Shown here: positions 9,481 through 18,590 of the stretch, one piece after another | Numbering within the stretch: the first letter of the stretch is position 1 | Layout: the number at the start of each line of letters is the position of its first letter | Source: CAYJHC01 sp964369465 | Lineage (GTDB): Bacteria; Bacillota; Clostridia; Peptostreptococcales; Anaerovoracaceae | Assembly (NCBI GenBank): GCA_964369465.1 | Contig: CAYJEX010000005.1 | Location: 15,739-79,738 of the forward strand | DNA: 64,000 nucleotides | Direction: 5' to 3' | Position numbers and translations under genes: made by a program | The notes under the pieces: model-generated | Databases searched by the model: none | What the model was told of the DNA's origin: nothing | What the model saw: the letters and a program-made list of their open reading frames with translations, nothing else

Positions 9481-9507
9481 TTAGCACTCACTTTTAATGA
9501 GTGCTAA
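9481..9507 (-). promoter_or_regulatory. CIRCE operator (HrcA binding site) of hslVU
   Basis: TTAGCACTC (9481-9489), nine bases, GAGTGCTAA (9499-9507): a perfect match to the CIRCE consensus bound by the heat-shock repressor HrcA. It lies just downstream of the predicted -10 element and about 70 nt upstream of the hslV start, as for the groE and dnaK operons of Firmicutes. Confidence 0.97.
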
Positions 9508-9511
9508 CTAT

Positions 9512-9539
9512 ATTCTACACCTTTTTTCTATTATGTCAA
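9512..9539 (-). promoter_or_regulatory. Sigma-A promoter of hslVU
   Basis: On the minus strand TTGACA (9534-9539), 16 bases, TAGAAT (9512-9517). The CIRCE palindrome begins four bases downstream, so HrcA binding would cover the transcription start. Confidence 0.8.
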
Positions 9540-9571
9540 TATAATTTATGTTTTTTGTCAATTTATATATT

Positions 9572-10150
9572 TCAACATGATACTTGAGTTATGTAATCTC
9601 GAAAATCACTAATTATTTTTTCAATATCAACAGATTCGTCGTCTAATGCCAAACCATAAAATCCTGGCAACGAAAGCCCTCGTGCTTCAATTGCTTTCTT
9701 CAGTTCCTCAATATATATCCCTTCACCCTCAACAATCGCATCATTAAACGAAAGCTCTATAGGACTTCCTCCCCATTTATCGTCAATACCAGTAATTGAA
9801 ACTCCGCACGTTGGCGATCCATCACAGCTAAGTACCGCTACTACTTTATAACCTTCTCTATCATATTCTTCCATATACGTCACAATTCTTTCTGCAATTT
9901 CTCTGCAATGGTTTCTGAATCCTCTTGAATCATATAGATTTTTAGTATGCCACCATCTTTGTATCCCCAAATATAATGTTTCAGGACAGTCCATCTGTTG
10001 TATACCAAGCCCATTTTCGTATAAAATGTCAAAAACTTCCTTGCACATTCCCGAATATCTAGCAAGCCCTTTTACTTTATTATTTGTATTCAACAAACAA
10101 CTGGCCACAAAAACAATTTTCTTTCCTCTATTATCATCTCTTCTATCCAT
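9572..10150 (-). CDS. TudS/DUF523-related putative desulfidase
   Basis: A 192-residue protein with the cysteine pattern of the DUF523/TudS group, in which cysteines hold an iron-sulfur cluster used in desulfuration of thio-nucleobases. Visible are ASCLLNTNNKV near residue 16, a Cys in SGMCKEV, DCPE near residue 54, and CDGSPTCGVS near residue 112. Related proteins include a Clostridioides difficile group annotated as TudS-related. The reaction here is inferred from family membership only. It lies alone on the minus strand between topA and hslV, separated from topA by 209 nt. Confidence 0.72.
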   Translation of the reverse strand: MDRRDDNRGKKIVFVASCLLNTNNKVKGLARYSGMCKEVFDILYENGLGIQQMDCPETLYLGIQRWWHTKNLYDSRGFRNHCREIAERIVTYMEEYDREGYKVVAVLSCDGSPTCGVSITGIDDKWGGSPIELSFNDAIVEGEGIYIEELKKAIEARGLSLPGFYGLALDDESVDIEKIISDFRDYITQVSC

Positions 10151-10359
10151 AATTCTACCCCCTCTTCAATATTATTTTACTGTTTAAAACACCACAATGA
10201 TATCAATATACTGCATGATTGATGCATGCTGATGTTTGCATCAAGCACAAGAAGGGTTTTATCTCTCAGAATTTCAGAATATGAATATTCACTCACATCT
10301 GAAATGCTGAAATTATATCCGTCACCTAAGGGTGAGTACAACTAGTGCTTGCTATATAT
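10151..10359. other. Intergenic region with several inverted repeats
   Basis: Two hundred nine bases without a credible reading frame. It contains ATTTCAG..CTGAAAT arms around 10269-10313 and overlapping copies of GATGCATGC/GCATGCTGATG/TGCATCAAG around 10215-10247. It could encode a structured leader of the TudS-like gene, or a short repeat element. I recognise no riboswitch class. Confidence 0.35.
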
Positions 10360-12468
10360 TTATTCTTTATATGAACATTCTTTGTTTGAGCATTCTATAG
10401 ATGTTTCCTTCCCTTTTTTTTCTACTAAAACACCGCCACATTTTGGACATGATTTTTGAATTGGTTTATCCCAATAAAGTTGTTCACAGTTAGGATATCC
10501 ACTACACCCATAGAATATTTTGCCTCTCTTTTTGCTTTTTCTCTCTACAATTTCTTTCCCACAAACAGGACATGCCACCCCTGTTCCTTTTATAATTGGT
10601 TTTGTATTTTTACATTCAGGATAAGCCGAACATGCTAAGAACTTACCAAATCGTCCTTCCTTAATTGCCATCTGTTTTCCGCAAAGTTCACATATTTCTT
10701 CTGTTAAAACAATAGGTATTTCAATTTTTTCAATTTCTTTTTCTGCTCTTTCCAAATCTTTTGAGAACACCTCATAAAACGTCCTAATGATTTCCTTCCA
10801 TGGTTTACCTTCTTCTTCTATTTTGTCTAAACCTCTTTCCATTTCAGCCGTAAAAGAAGCATCTACTATTTCATCAAAGTACTCTTGCATCATTTCAATA
10901 ACAATAAATCCCAATTCTGTAGGAATCAATATCTTTTTTTCTCTTTTTATATATTTTCTATCTACTAAAGTAGACACAATTGGAGCGTATGTGCTTGGCC
11001 TACCTATATCCTTCTCTTCTAAATATTTTATAAGACTTGCTTCATTAAATCTTGCAGGAGGTGTTGTAAAGTGTTGTTCTCCTTTTGTTTCTCTTCCATT
11101 TAATACAGTACCCTCCTCCAAAACAGGCATCCTTGTTTCTTCTTCTTGATTTCCACTATATATTCTAAGAAATCCGTCAAATTTCAAAGTTGAACCTGTT
11201 GAACGAAATGTATATTTGCCATTATCAATATTCGCCGAGACAGCATCATATACCGCCGCAGACATTTGGCTAGCCAAAAATCTAGTCCATATCAATTTGT
11301 AAAGTTTATATTGATCTGTCGAAAGAGAAGCTTTAATTAATTCTGGATCCATATCAACATAACTTGGTCTTATCGCTTCATGTGCATCTTGAATATCTTT
11401 TTTCTTACTTGAGTAAAAATTGTCCGAGTAATATTTTTCCCCAATATTATTCACGATAAAATCTTTTGCAGCAGCCTTTGCTTCCGCAGATACTCTTACC
11501 GAATCTGTTCTAAGGTATGTAATTAGTCCCACTGTTCCCTTACGCGGAATATTCACTCCTTCATATAGTTCTTGGGCTATTTTCATTGTTTTTCTTGGAT
11601 TAAAGTTGAGTTTACTTGAAGCATCTTGTTGTAAACTACTTGTAGTAAAAGGAGCATACGGTTTTCTTTTTCTATCTTTTTTTGTTGCAGTTTTTACAAT
11701 GTACTTGCCTTTTTTAAGCTCCTCCAGTATAATATCTGCTTCTTCTTTATTGCTTATTTTTATTTTTTTTCCATCAAACATCAAAAGTGTTCCAGCAAAT
11801 TCTTCTGGCTTTTCTCCTTTTTGGGGATTATCAAAAGTGGCAACAATATACCAGTATTCTTCTGGAACAAATTTTAATATTTCATTTTCCCTATCACAAA
11901 TTATCTTAAGCGCAGCAGACTGCACTCTTCCCGCACTTAAACCTGTTTTAACTTTTTTCCAAAGGAGCGGACTTATTTTATATCCTACTAGCCTATCTAA
12001 AATTCTTCTGGCTTGTTGAGCATCTACTAACTTTTCATCTATTTTTCTCGGTATTTTTGCCGCACTTTTTACCGCTTCTTTTGTTATTTCATTGAATACA
12101 ATCCTGCATTCTTCATTTTTATCAATATCTAAAATATATGCTAGATGCCAAGAAATAGCCTCACCTTCTCTGTCAGGGTCTGTAGCCAAATAAATTTTGG
12201 ATGCTTGTTTTGCTTCTTTCTTCAAGCCTTTTATAACATCTCCTTTACCCCTAATATTTATATATTTAGGTTCAAAGTCGTTCTCTATATCAATTCCTAT
12301 TTGGCTTTTCGGCAAATCTCTTACATGTCCAACAGATGCTATCACACTATAATCACTTCCTAAAAACTTAGCGATCGTTTTAGCCTTTGAAGGCGATTCT
12401 ACGATAAGAAGTTTCTTTTTCTTATTAGCTTTTGTTGTTTTTTGTGTCTTTAAGTTATTTTTACTCAT
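10360..12468 (-). CDS. topA: DNA topoisomerase I
   Basis: Type IA topoisomerase that relaxes negative supercoils. The Toprim domain opens with LLIVESPSKAKTIAKFLG and holds DPDREGEAI. The catalytic Tyr lies in GLITYLRTDSVRVS, and three C-terminal four-cysteine zinc motifs follow (CELC.., CPVC.., CPKC..). About 702 residues is normal for Firmicutes. The start at 12468 is chosen because GGAGG lies five bases upstream; the frame continues 18 codons further up without a ribosome site. It follows dprA by 40 nt and probably shares its transcript. Confidence 0.96.
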   Translation of the reverse strand: MSKNNLKTQKTTKANKKKKLLIVESPSKAKTIAKFLGSDYSVIASVGHVRDLPKSQIGIDIENDFEPKYINIRGKGDVIKGLKKEAKQASKIYLATDPDREGEAISWHLAYILDIDKNEECRIVFNEITKEAVKSAAKIPRKIDEKLVDAQQARRILDRLVGYKISPLLWKKVKTGLSAGRVQSAALKIICDRENEILKFVPEEYWYIVATFDNPQKGEKPEEFAGTLLMFDGKKIKISNKEEADIILEELKKGKYIVKTATKKDRKRKPYAPFTTSSLQQDASSKLNFNPRKTMKIAQELYEGVNIPRKGTVGLITYLRTDSVRVSAEAKAAAKDFIVNNIGEKYYSDNFYSSKKKDIQDAHEAIRPSYVDMDPELIKASLSTDQYKLYKLIWTRFLASQMSAAVYDAVSANIDNGKYTFRSTGSTLKFDGFLRIYSGNQEEETRMPVLEEGTVLNGRETKGEQHFTTPPARFNEASLIKYLEEKDIGRPSTYAPIVSTLVDRKYIKREKKILIPTELGFIVIEMMQEYFDEIVDASFTAEMERGLDKIEEEGKPWKEIIRTFYEVFSKDLERAEKEIEKIEIPIVLTEEICELCGKQMAIKEGRFGKFLACSAYPECKNTKPIIKGTGVACPVCGKEIVERKSKKRGKIFYGCSGYPNCEQLYWDKPIQKSCPKCGGVLVEKKGKETSIECSNKECSYKE

Positions 12469-12508
12469 TTTTACCTCCATACTATTAGAATTGATTATAG
12501 TAGCCTTT

Positions 12509-13387
12509 TTATATTTTTGCAAGAAAAATTTTCCCCATTGTCGAAAAAATTATTCCCTTTATCTCCAATACTGAAATTATCCCATTTATTTTGTTGATAT
12601 CGTTCCCCATTCTTCTATATAATTCGTTTATATCTACTTCTCCCTCTTCTTTAAGAATTTTTACAATTTTAAATTCTATTTCTGAAAGACCATCATAAGA
12701 TTCAGCCTCAAATTTAGGTTTTATACCTAAGTCATATAGTATATCATCAAAAAATACAAGTGGGGTTGCACCATCACGTATCAGCTTGTTTGTCGCCATG
12801 CTAAATTCACTATTTATATTCCCCGGAATCGCATAAACTACTCTGCCTTGCTCTGCAGCTAATTCTGCAGTTATTACTGCACCACTATTTACGCCCCCTT
12901 CTACCACTACAATTGCTTCCGACATACCGCTTATAATCCTATTCCTTCTTGGAAATGTGTATTTAGTCGGCTTTATATCATCCTCATACTCAGTAACAAC
13001 CAAACCTTTTTCTTCTATTATCCTTCTTAGTTTCGCATTTGACACAGGGTACTTGCAATTTAAACCTGCACCCAAAACTGCTATAGTACTGCCTATTTGT
13101 TCCACAGATGCACTATGCGAGCAACTATCTATTCCTATCGCCAAACCGCTAACTACAGTTATACCATTATTTGAAATTCTTTTTGATAATTCTATTGCAG
13201 CCCATTTGCCATACGGGGATGCTTTTCTTGAACCTACAACTGCAATTTTTCGATTCTTCAAAAGCGATATATTCCCCACACAAAATAGTTTTTGAGGCGG
13301 ATCACTTATTTCTCTTAAAAGGTCAGGATAACTCTCATCTTCAATATCTATAATGTATCTCTCATTTTTCGCATCCAACATTTCCAC
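12509..13387 (-). CDS. dprA: DNA processing protein DprA
   Basis: DprA loads RecA on incoming single-stranded DNA during transformation. The Rossmann-like core shows AVVGSRKASPYGK, VSGLAIGIDSCSH, GAGLNCKYP and FPRRNRIISG, all diagnostic. A C-terminal winged helix (EFKIVKILKEEGEVDINEL) is also present. The likely start is the GTG at 13387 (AGGAG, 7 nt upstream); an ATG at 13381 and a GTG at 13411 are alternatives. It belongs to the yraN-comM-dprA-topA order common in Clostridia. Confidence 0.93.
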   Translation of the reverse strand: MEMLDAKNERYIIDIEDESYPDLLREISDPPQKLFCVGNISLLKNRKIAVVGSRKASPYGKWAAIELSKRISNNGITVVSGLAIGIDSCSHSASVEQIGSTIAVLGAGLNCKYPVSNAKLRRIIEEKGLVVTEYEDDIKPTKYTFPRRNRIISGMSEAIVVVEGGVNSGAVITAELAAEQGRVVYAIPGNINSEFSMATNKLIRDGATPLVFFDDILYDLGIKPKFEAESYDGLSEIEFKIVKILKEEGEVDINELYRRMGNDINKINGIISVLEIKGIIFSTMGKIFLAKI

Positions 13388-13501
13388 ATTTTCACTCCTA
13401 TTTTGTCTCACTCTCTAAAAATTCCTTTCTCATAAAATTTCCTTTTTATAAGAAAAATTCTCTCACACCCATCTTGTTTTTCTTTCAAGTTCAAAAAAAG
13501 C

Positions 13502-15055
13502 TTACTCCTTTAAAATTTTTTCTCTATACTGTATAGCTTCCGCAATATGTTCCTCTCTTACCTCCTCGCAATTATCAATATCTGCGATTGTTCTTGAGAT
13601 TCGTTTTATCTTATTATATGTTCTAATGCTTAAGCACATGTTTGCGTAAGCACTATCAAGAAGAAGTATTCCTTTTTTAGTAATATTTAAATATTTTTTT
13701 AAGTGTCGATTATCCATATCTCCATTACACATTATTTTTTCTTGAGAATATCTTATTTCTTGTATCTTCCTTGCAGCTATTACTCTTCCCTTCATATACT
13801 CAGAATTATATATATCGTCCCCTAACATTTCATCTTTTTCTATTCTTCCAAGTTCCACATGAATGTCAATTCTATCCAAAAGTGGACCAGAAAATTTTCC
13901 ACGATATCCATTTATTTGCGACTGCGTACAAGTGCATAATCTTTTTGTATCTCCAAGATATCCACATTTACATGGATTAGATGCTGCAATCAAAAGAATA
14001 TTTGCAGGAAGCGACACCGTTCCTCCTAGTCTTGCGATTGTCACCATTTTCTCTTCCAAAGGTTCTCTCATCCCATCTAGAACCTTACTATCGAACTGAG
14101 ATAATTCATCTAGAAACAAGACTCCGTTATGCGCCAAAGTCATTTCACCCGGAATGACCTTTTGCCCTCCTCCAAGAAGCGCAGGCAAAGTAATTGTATG
14201 GTGAGGCTGTCTAATTGGTCTTTTATTTACGAAAGGCATTTTCTTGTTCAATAGGCCTGATACACTATATATCTTGGTTGTTTCAAGTATTTCATCTTCC
14301 GTCATTGGCGGCAGTATAGATTTTATTCTTTTACAAAGCATTGTCTTTCCAACTCCTGGACTTCCTATCATTAACAATCCATGATTTCCTGCTGCACAAA
14401 TTTCCAAAGCTCTTTTCGCTTTTTCTTGTCCAAAAATATCACTATAATCTAAATCACAATTTATATCAGATGAATTAAAACTATTATTCCTCTCAACAAT
14501 ACATTTTTGAATACTCTTTTCACTCCATCTATCATTATATTTGCTTGGATTTTCAAATAATTCTATCATATCTTCTAGTGACTTAACAGGGTAAAGCTTG
14601 CCTTTTTTTATTATTGACACTTCTTCTATATTTTCTTCTGGTATAATTATTTTTGTTTTCCCTTCTTCTATCATTTTTATTGCCATCGGCAATGCACCAG
14701 TAATTCTATTAACTTTTCCTTCTAACGACAATTCCCCCATTACACCATATTCGTCAAGGGTTTTTTGGGGATAGTTGTTCTCAACCGCCAAAACTCCTAA
14801 TGCAATCGGAAGATCAAAATGGCTTCCATCTTTTCTATTTCCTGCCGGAACAAGATTAACCGTTATTTTCTTTTTAGGATAATTTATTTCGGAATTTGCA
14901 AATGCTGGTTTTATTCTATTTCCACTCTCTCTTATTGCAGTTCCCGCTAATCCTACTACGTTATAAGCTGGAATTCCTTTATCTACGGATACTTCTACTC
15001 TTATTAACTCTGCATCTAAGCCTCTTACACTTGCCGAATATATCCCCACCACCAT
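13502..15055 (-). CDS. YifB/ComM-family Mg-chelatase-like AAA+ ATPase
   Basis: A 517-residue AAA+ protein with an N-terminal Lon-protease-like ChlI fold, a central Mg-chelatase domain with Walker A GSPGVGKTMLC (about residue 233) and Walker B LFLDELSQF, and a C-terminal helical domain. ComM in Gram-negative bacteria is a branch-migration helicase for natural transformation; the Firmicute homologues are less studied. The cysteine cluster after ASNPCKCGYLG and CTCTQ is the family's zinc-like motif. It lies between yraN and dprA on one strand. Confidence 0.92.
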   Translation of the reverse strand: MVVGIYSASVRGLDAELIRVEVSVDKGIPAYNVVGLAGTAIRESGNRIKPAFANSEINYPKKKITVNLVPAGNRKDGSHFDLPIALGVLAVENNYPQKTLDEYGVMGELSLEGKVNRITGALPMAIKMIEEGKTKIIIPEENIEEVSIIKKGKLYPVKSLEDMIELFENPSKYNDRWSEKSIQKCIVERNNSFNSSDINCDLDYSDIFGQEKAKRALEICAAGNHGLLMIGSPGVGKTMLCKRIKSILPPMTEDEILETTKIYSVSGLLNKKMPFVNKRPIRQPHHTITLPALLGGGQKVIPGEMTLAHNGVLFLDELSQFDSKVLDGMREPLEEKMVTIARLGGTVSLPANILLIAASNPCKCGYLGDTKRLCTCTQSQINGYRGKFSGPLLDRIDIHVELGRIEKDEMLGDDIYNSEYMKGRVIAARKIQEIRYSQEKIMCNGDMDNRHLKKYLNITKKGILLLDSAYANMCLSIRTYNKIKRISRTIADIDNCEEVREEHIAEAIQYREKILKE

Positions 15056-15090
15056 ATCTCAACTCCTTATCAATCAACTTAATGCTTTAG

Positions 15091-15420
15091 CTAAATATCT
15101 TGATGATGTTGTAAAAGTATTTCAAAAACATCTATCCTAGATTCTGCATCAATCAGTCCTCTACTATATTTATATTCAGCACCAACCCTTTGAATTCTTT
15201 TTATTTTTTTAATATCTATCGATTCTATCGGGTCACCAAAGTTTAAAGTTGTTCTTGTTTTTACTTCTACAAAAACTAATTCGTTTTTTATGCTCGCAAT
15301 TATATCAATTTCACCTATACTAGTTCTGTAGTTTTTTTCTTCTATACAATATCCTTGCTTTTCCAAATATTGAACTGCTAGTTCTTCACCAATTTTTCCT
15401 ATTTCCTTTTTAGTAATCAT
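15091..15420 (-). CDS. YraN family (UPF0102) endonuclease-like protein
   Basis: A 109-residue protein of the UPF0102 family with a restriction-endonuclease-like fold. GEELAVQYLEKQGY, GEIDIIA and VFVEVKTR form the D..ExK nuclease-type core. The substrate is unknown in most bacteria. It is the first gene of the yraN-comM-dprA-topA group, and a strong promoter lies 42 nt upstream. Confidence 0.92.
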   Translation of the reverse strand: MITKKEIGKIGEELAVQYLEKQGYCIEEKNYRTSIGEIDIIASIKNELVFVEVKTRTTLNFGDPIESIDIKKIKRIQRVGAEYKYSRGLIDAESRIDVFEILLQHHQDI

Positions 15421-15461
15421 CTAATTATCTTTCGCTTCTCTTTCAAAATATTTATTGGCAT

Positions 15462-15490
15462 ATTTTATCATTATTTACATAATTTGTCAA
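15462..15490 (-). promoter_or_regulatory. Sigma-A promoter of yraN-comM-dprA-topA
   Basis: Minus strand TTGACA (15485-15490), 17 bases, TAAAAT (15462-15467), 42 nt upstream of the yraN start. Confidence 0.78.
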
Positions 15491-15575
15491 TTAGCAAGCT
15501 ATAAAAAAGATATCTTCAATAAATCCAATACCTTTCTCACATATTCTCATATACTGTTTTCTTATCTTATACTTT

Positions 15576-16988
15576 CTATAAAACAAATCTCCCTATGGCT
15601 TCCGCAACACCATCAAACTCATTTGAAGATACTACGAATTTTGCAACTTTCATTATTTCTTCATTGCCATTATCCATCGCAACCTTAATTCCAGCCATTT
15701 TTAACATTTCATAATCGTTAGAATTATCTCCGCAAGCCATAACTTCATCTTTACTAATATTTAATTTTTCCATTAAAACTTTTAGCGCTGCAGCTTTGCT
15801 CGTATTTTTACCACCTATTTCCCAATTATTTATCAGAGATGTTGTTATTGTAACATTTGGTATTGCATCTAATATAGGTTTTGCTTCCGCTTTATCCTCT
15901 AAGTTTTTAAAGAACACATTTATATTTTCTATTGCATCACTGTTCCTTCTTGCAAAGTTCAATACATTTTCAATTGGCATTCTCGTTTTTGCAATATACT
16001 CACTATGCCTATATGTGATTTCTCCCTTTATAATCCCTTCATATATCGTTTTTTCCATATATGCTTTTCCGTCTACAAATATTTCTATCATATGAGGCAT
16101 ACTTTCTAAAACTCGAATTATATTTACTATTTCAGCCTCATCTATACACTCTTTTGCTATAGTTTCTCCATTTTGATTATTTACTGTAAGTCCACCATTT
16201 GAAGTCACTAGATATTCAATTCCATCCATTTCTTTGATTTCACTCGGTATAGCAGAATAGCATCTCCCTGTTGCAATTACTACATGTACTCCTTTTTCCA
16301 TAGTTTTTCGGAGCGCATTTTTTGTTCTGTCAGATAATACACCATCCTTGTTAAGAGTCGTTCCATCAAGATCTAGTGCAACAAGTTTTATGTTTTTTTT
16401 CTCATCAGTTTTCATTATATCTATATATTCTGGATTGAACTCCCGAACTTTTTTCATCGTGCATCCTTCGCCATGCCCTGGACTAATAAATATTTCATTG
16501 CTCCAAAGCGATACAATATTCTTTATTGATTCTCTTTGCTCCTCTTCACTGCCATCAATTAAATCAGTTCTCCCTAAATCCGTGCTAAATATTGTATCTC
16601 CTGTGAAAACTTGATTTTTTTCTCTACACATATAGCAAACGCTTCCTTTTGTATGCCCTGGTGTATTTATTACTTTAAAATTATATTTTCCAACTGTAAA
16701 TTTGTCTCCATTTTCCAAGTATATGGCTTCTCCTTTATACATATCTCCATCACTTCTATGTATGTATACTGGGCAAAAAAATTCAGAAGAAACTCCTTTT
16801 ACCGCTCCAACATGATCATGGTGGTGATGTGTAAGGTATACTCCTTTAAGCGATATTCCTAATTCATTGATTTCCTTTATGAAATTTTGAGGATTATCCC
16901 CTGGATCAATAACTATTCCTTCTCCTTCATCATATATGATATATCCGTTACATTCATACGAACCTTCAACCAATCTTTTTATTTTCAT
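15576..16988 (-). CDS. Metallo-beta-lactamase-fold hydrolase fused to a HAD-IIB (Cof-type) phosphatase
   Basis: One uninterrupted 470-residue frame with two enzyme domains. Residues 1-195 are a glyoxalase-II-like metallo-beta-lactamase fold: THHHHDHVGA (about 53), TPGHTKGSVC, FTGDTIF and PGHGE. Residues 200-470 are a HAD phosphatase of the Cof type: LVALDLDGTTLN (motif I), VIATGR (motif II), a conserved Lys in the cap region and CGDNSNDYEML (motif IV). Both active sites look intact. The start has a GAGGTG ribosome site. Substrates cannot be read from the sequence; S-acylthiol plus sugar or cofactor phosphate would be typical for the separate families. It is divergent from trkA. Confidence 0.9.
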   Translation of the reverse strand: MKIKRLVEGSYECNGYIIYDEGEGIVIDPGDNPQNFIKEINELGISLKGVYLTHHHHDHVGAVKGVSSEFFCPVYIHRSDGDMYKGEAIYLENGDKFTVGKYNFKVINTPGHTKGSVCYMCREKNQVFTGDTIFSTDLGRTDLIDGSEEEQRESIKNIVSLWSNEIFISPGHGEGCTMKKVREFNPEYIDIMKTDEKKNIKLVALDLDGTTLNKDGVLSDRTKNALRKTMEKGVHVVIATGRCYSAIPSEIKEMDGIEYLVTSNGGLTVNNQNGETIAKECIDEAEIVNIIRVLESMPHMIEIFVDGKAYMEKTIYEGIIKGEITYRHSEYIAKTRMPIENVLNFARRNSDAIENINVFFKNLEDKAEAKPILDAIPNVTITTSLINNWEIGGKNTSKAAALKVLMEKLNISKDEVMACGDNSNDYEMLKMAGIKVAMDNGNEEIMKVAKFVVSSNEFDGVAEAIGRFVL

Positions 16989-17099
16989 TTATCACCTCAA
17001 GTTTTCCATTCATTTTACTATAATCGAAATCCACCTACTTCTTTCTATATTTTATTATTTTTTTTGATTTTCTTCAAGGTATCTAAGCGTTTGAGTATT

Positions 17100-17127
17100 G
17101 ATTTTAAATGAATAAGTGCTACAATAC
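17100..17127 (+). promoter_or_regulatory. Candidate sigma-A promoter of trkA-trkH-trkH
   Basis: TTGATT (17100-17105), 16 bases, TACAAT (17122-17127), about 50 nt upstream of trkA. I looked for a c-di-AMP (ydaO) riboswitch here, common before K+ transporters, and saw none. Confidence 0.6.
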
Positions 17128-17179
17128 TCATAAGGCATGTTAATTTGAAAAGTAGTAGCAAGTAAAGAGAGAACAAATT

Positions 17180-18529
17180 ATGAAAATCGCAATTGTAGGC
17201 GCAGGAAAATTAGGATTAAGAGTAGCAGAAGCTTTATTGGGTGGTGATCACTCAATAACCCTTATCGACCACAACGAAAAAGTATTGAGTAACTTATCTT
17301 CACAATTAGATGTAATGACTGTAACCGCTAATGGAAAGCAAATATCAGTACTTAAAGAGATACACATTTCATCATACGATTTCTTGATATCCACAACGGA
17401 TAGCGATGAAGAAAATATAATTATAGCCTCTTTTGCAAAAGAATTGGGTTGTTCTCGAGTAATCGCTAGGGTTCGTGACCCTGAGCATACACACCAATTT
17501 GACTTTATAAAAAAAGTTACTGGCATCGACCATATCATCAATCCGGATTTATCAATTGCTACTGAAATTTACAAATATGTTGCCGAAAAGTACACCCTTA
17601 CTAACGGTATATACACAAATGGAAAAATTGGACTTACTGAATTTCTAGTTGACAGATTTCCAAAACTAATAGGAATGACACCTAGTGATATTAGGCTTGT
17701 TCTTTCTAATACCCAAATAGCCGCTATCTCAAGAAATGGAAGAATAATAATTCCAACAAAAGATATAGTCATTGAAAAAGAAGATGAACTATATGTAATT
17801 GGTGCAAGAGAAGATATTTTGAAATTGAACTCCAAAGTTCATGAAAAAGGGAAATGGACCGATCTACAAAATGTAATGATAATAGGAGGCGGAAACACCT
17901 CATTGTTCTTGTGCCAAAAACTATCAGATTTCGGCGCCTTCGTCAAAGTAATCGAAAGAAACAAAGAACGATGCCATTATTTATCTGAACATCTGAATGA
18001 CACAATGATATTACATGGAGATGGTTCTGATATGACTCTTCTCATTGAAGAAAATCTTGACGAAATGGATGCCTTCATCACAACAACAGGCTACGATGAA
18101 GATAACCTTCTTTTAGCCCTAGTTGCAAAAAAACATGGAATTGAAGATGTTATCGCAAAAGTTAGTAGGGATATTTATGAAGAAATAGTCTCGAGCTTAG
18201 GCGTTGATATGGCATTAAATCCTTTGGATATCTCCGCAAGTACAGTTCTTAGATTAATACAAGGCACGAGCAAAGTAATAAGCTCTCAACTAATACAAGG
18301 GCAAGCAGAAATAATAGAAATAATTGCCCGTGATCCAATGAAGATACTGGATGAGCCAATTAGAAAAGTTGGACTTCCGGAAGGGGCTTTTGTAGCATCA
18401 GTTACCAGAGGAACTGATATAATCATTCCAAACGGAAACACAGTTTTAAAAGATGGTGACAGACTCACTATTCTTTGCTTACTTCACGATTTAGACGAAC
18501 TAGAAAAGCTACTTAGAACAAAAAATTAA
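17180..18529 (+). CDS. trkA: Trk potassium uptake regulatory protein TrkA
   Basis: Peripheral cytoplasmic gating subunit of the Trk K+ system. The 449 residues form two RCK units, each an NAD-binding Rossmann domain followed by a TrkA-C domain. The first opens with IAIVGAGKLGLRVAEALL and the second with VMIIGGGNTSLFLCQKL near residue 232. The full four-domain length is the E. coli TrkA arrangement rather than the short KtrA type. It is followed by two trkH genes in the same direction, so it probably gates both. Confidence 0.94.
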   Translation: MKIAIVGAGKLGLRVAEALLGGDHSITLIDHNEKVLSNLSSQLDVMTVTANGKQISVLKEIHISSYDFLISTTDSDEENIIIASFAKELGCSRVIARVRDPEHTHQFDFIKKVTGIDHIINPDLSIATEIYKYVAEKYTLTNGIYTNGKIGLTEFLVDRFPKLIGMTPSDIRLVLSNTQIAAISRNGRIIIPTKDIVIEKEDELYVIGAREDILKLNSKVHEKGKWTDLQNVMIIGGGNTSLFLCQKLSDFGAFVKVIERNKERCHYLSEHLNDTMILHGDGSDMTLLIEENLDEMDAFITTTGYDEDNLLLALVAKKHGIEDVIAKVSRDIYEEIVSSLGVDMALNPLDISASTVLRLIQGTSKVISSQLIQGQAEIIEIIARDPMKILDEPIRKVGLPEGAFVASVTRGTDIIIPNGNTVLKDGDRLTILCLLHDLDELEKLLRTKN

Positions 18530-18590
18530 AACCACTGCCAACAATTCTATATTTTATATTCCCACTAACAGCAAGTACAAAAGGTAAAAA

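Noticed and set aside
9411..9491. Longer hslV start at 9491
   Set aside because: It would begin inside the CIRCE operator and has no ribosome site; the ATG at 9410 has GGAGG.
16989..17179. c-di-AMP riboswitch before trkA
   Set aside because: No conserved ydaO-type segments are visible; the region is A/T-rich with only a plain promoter.
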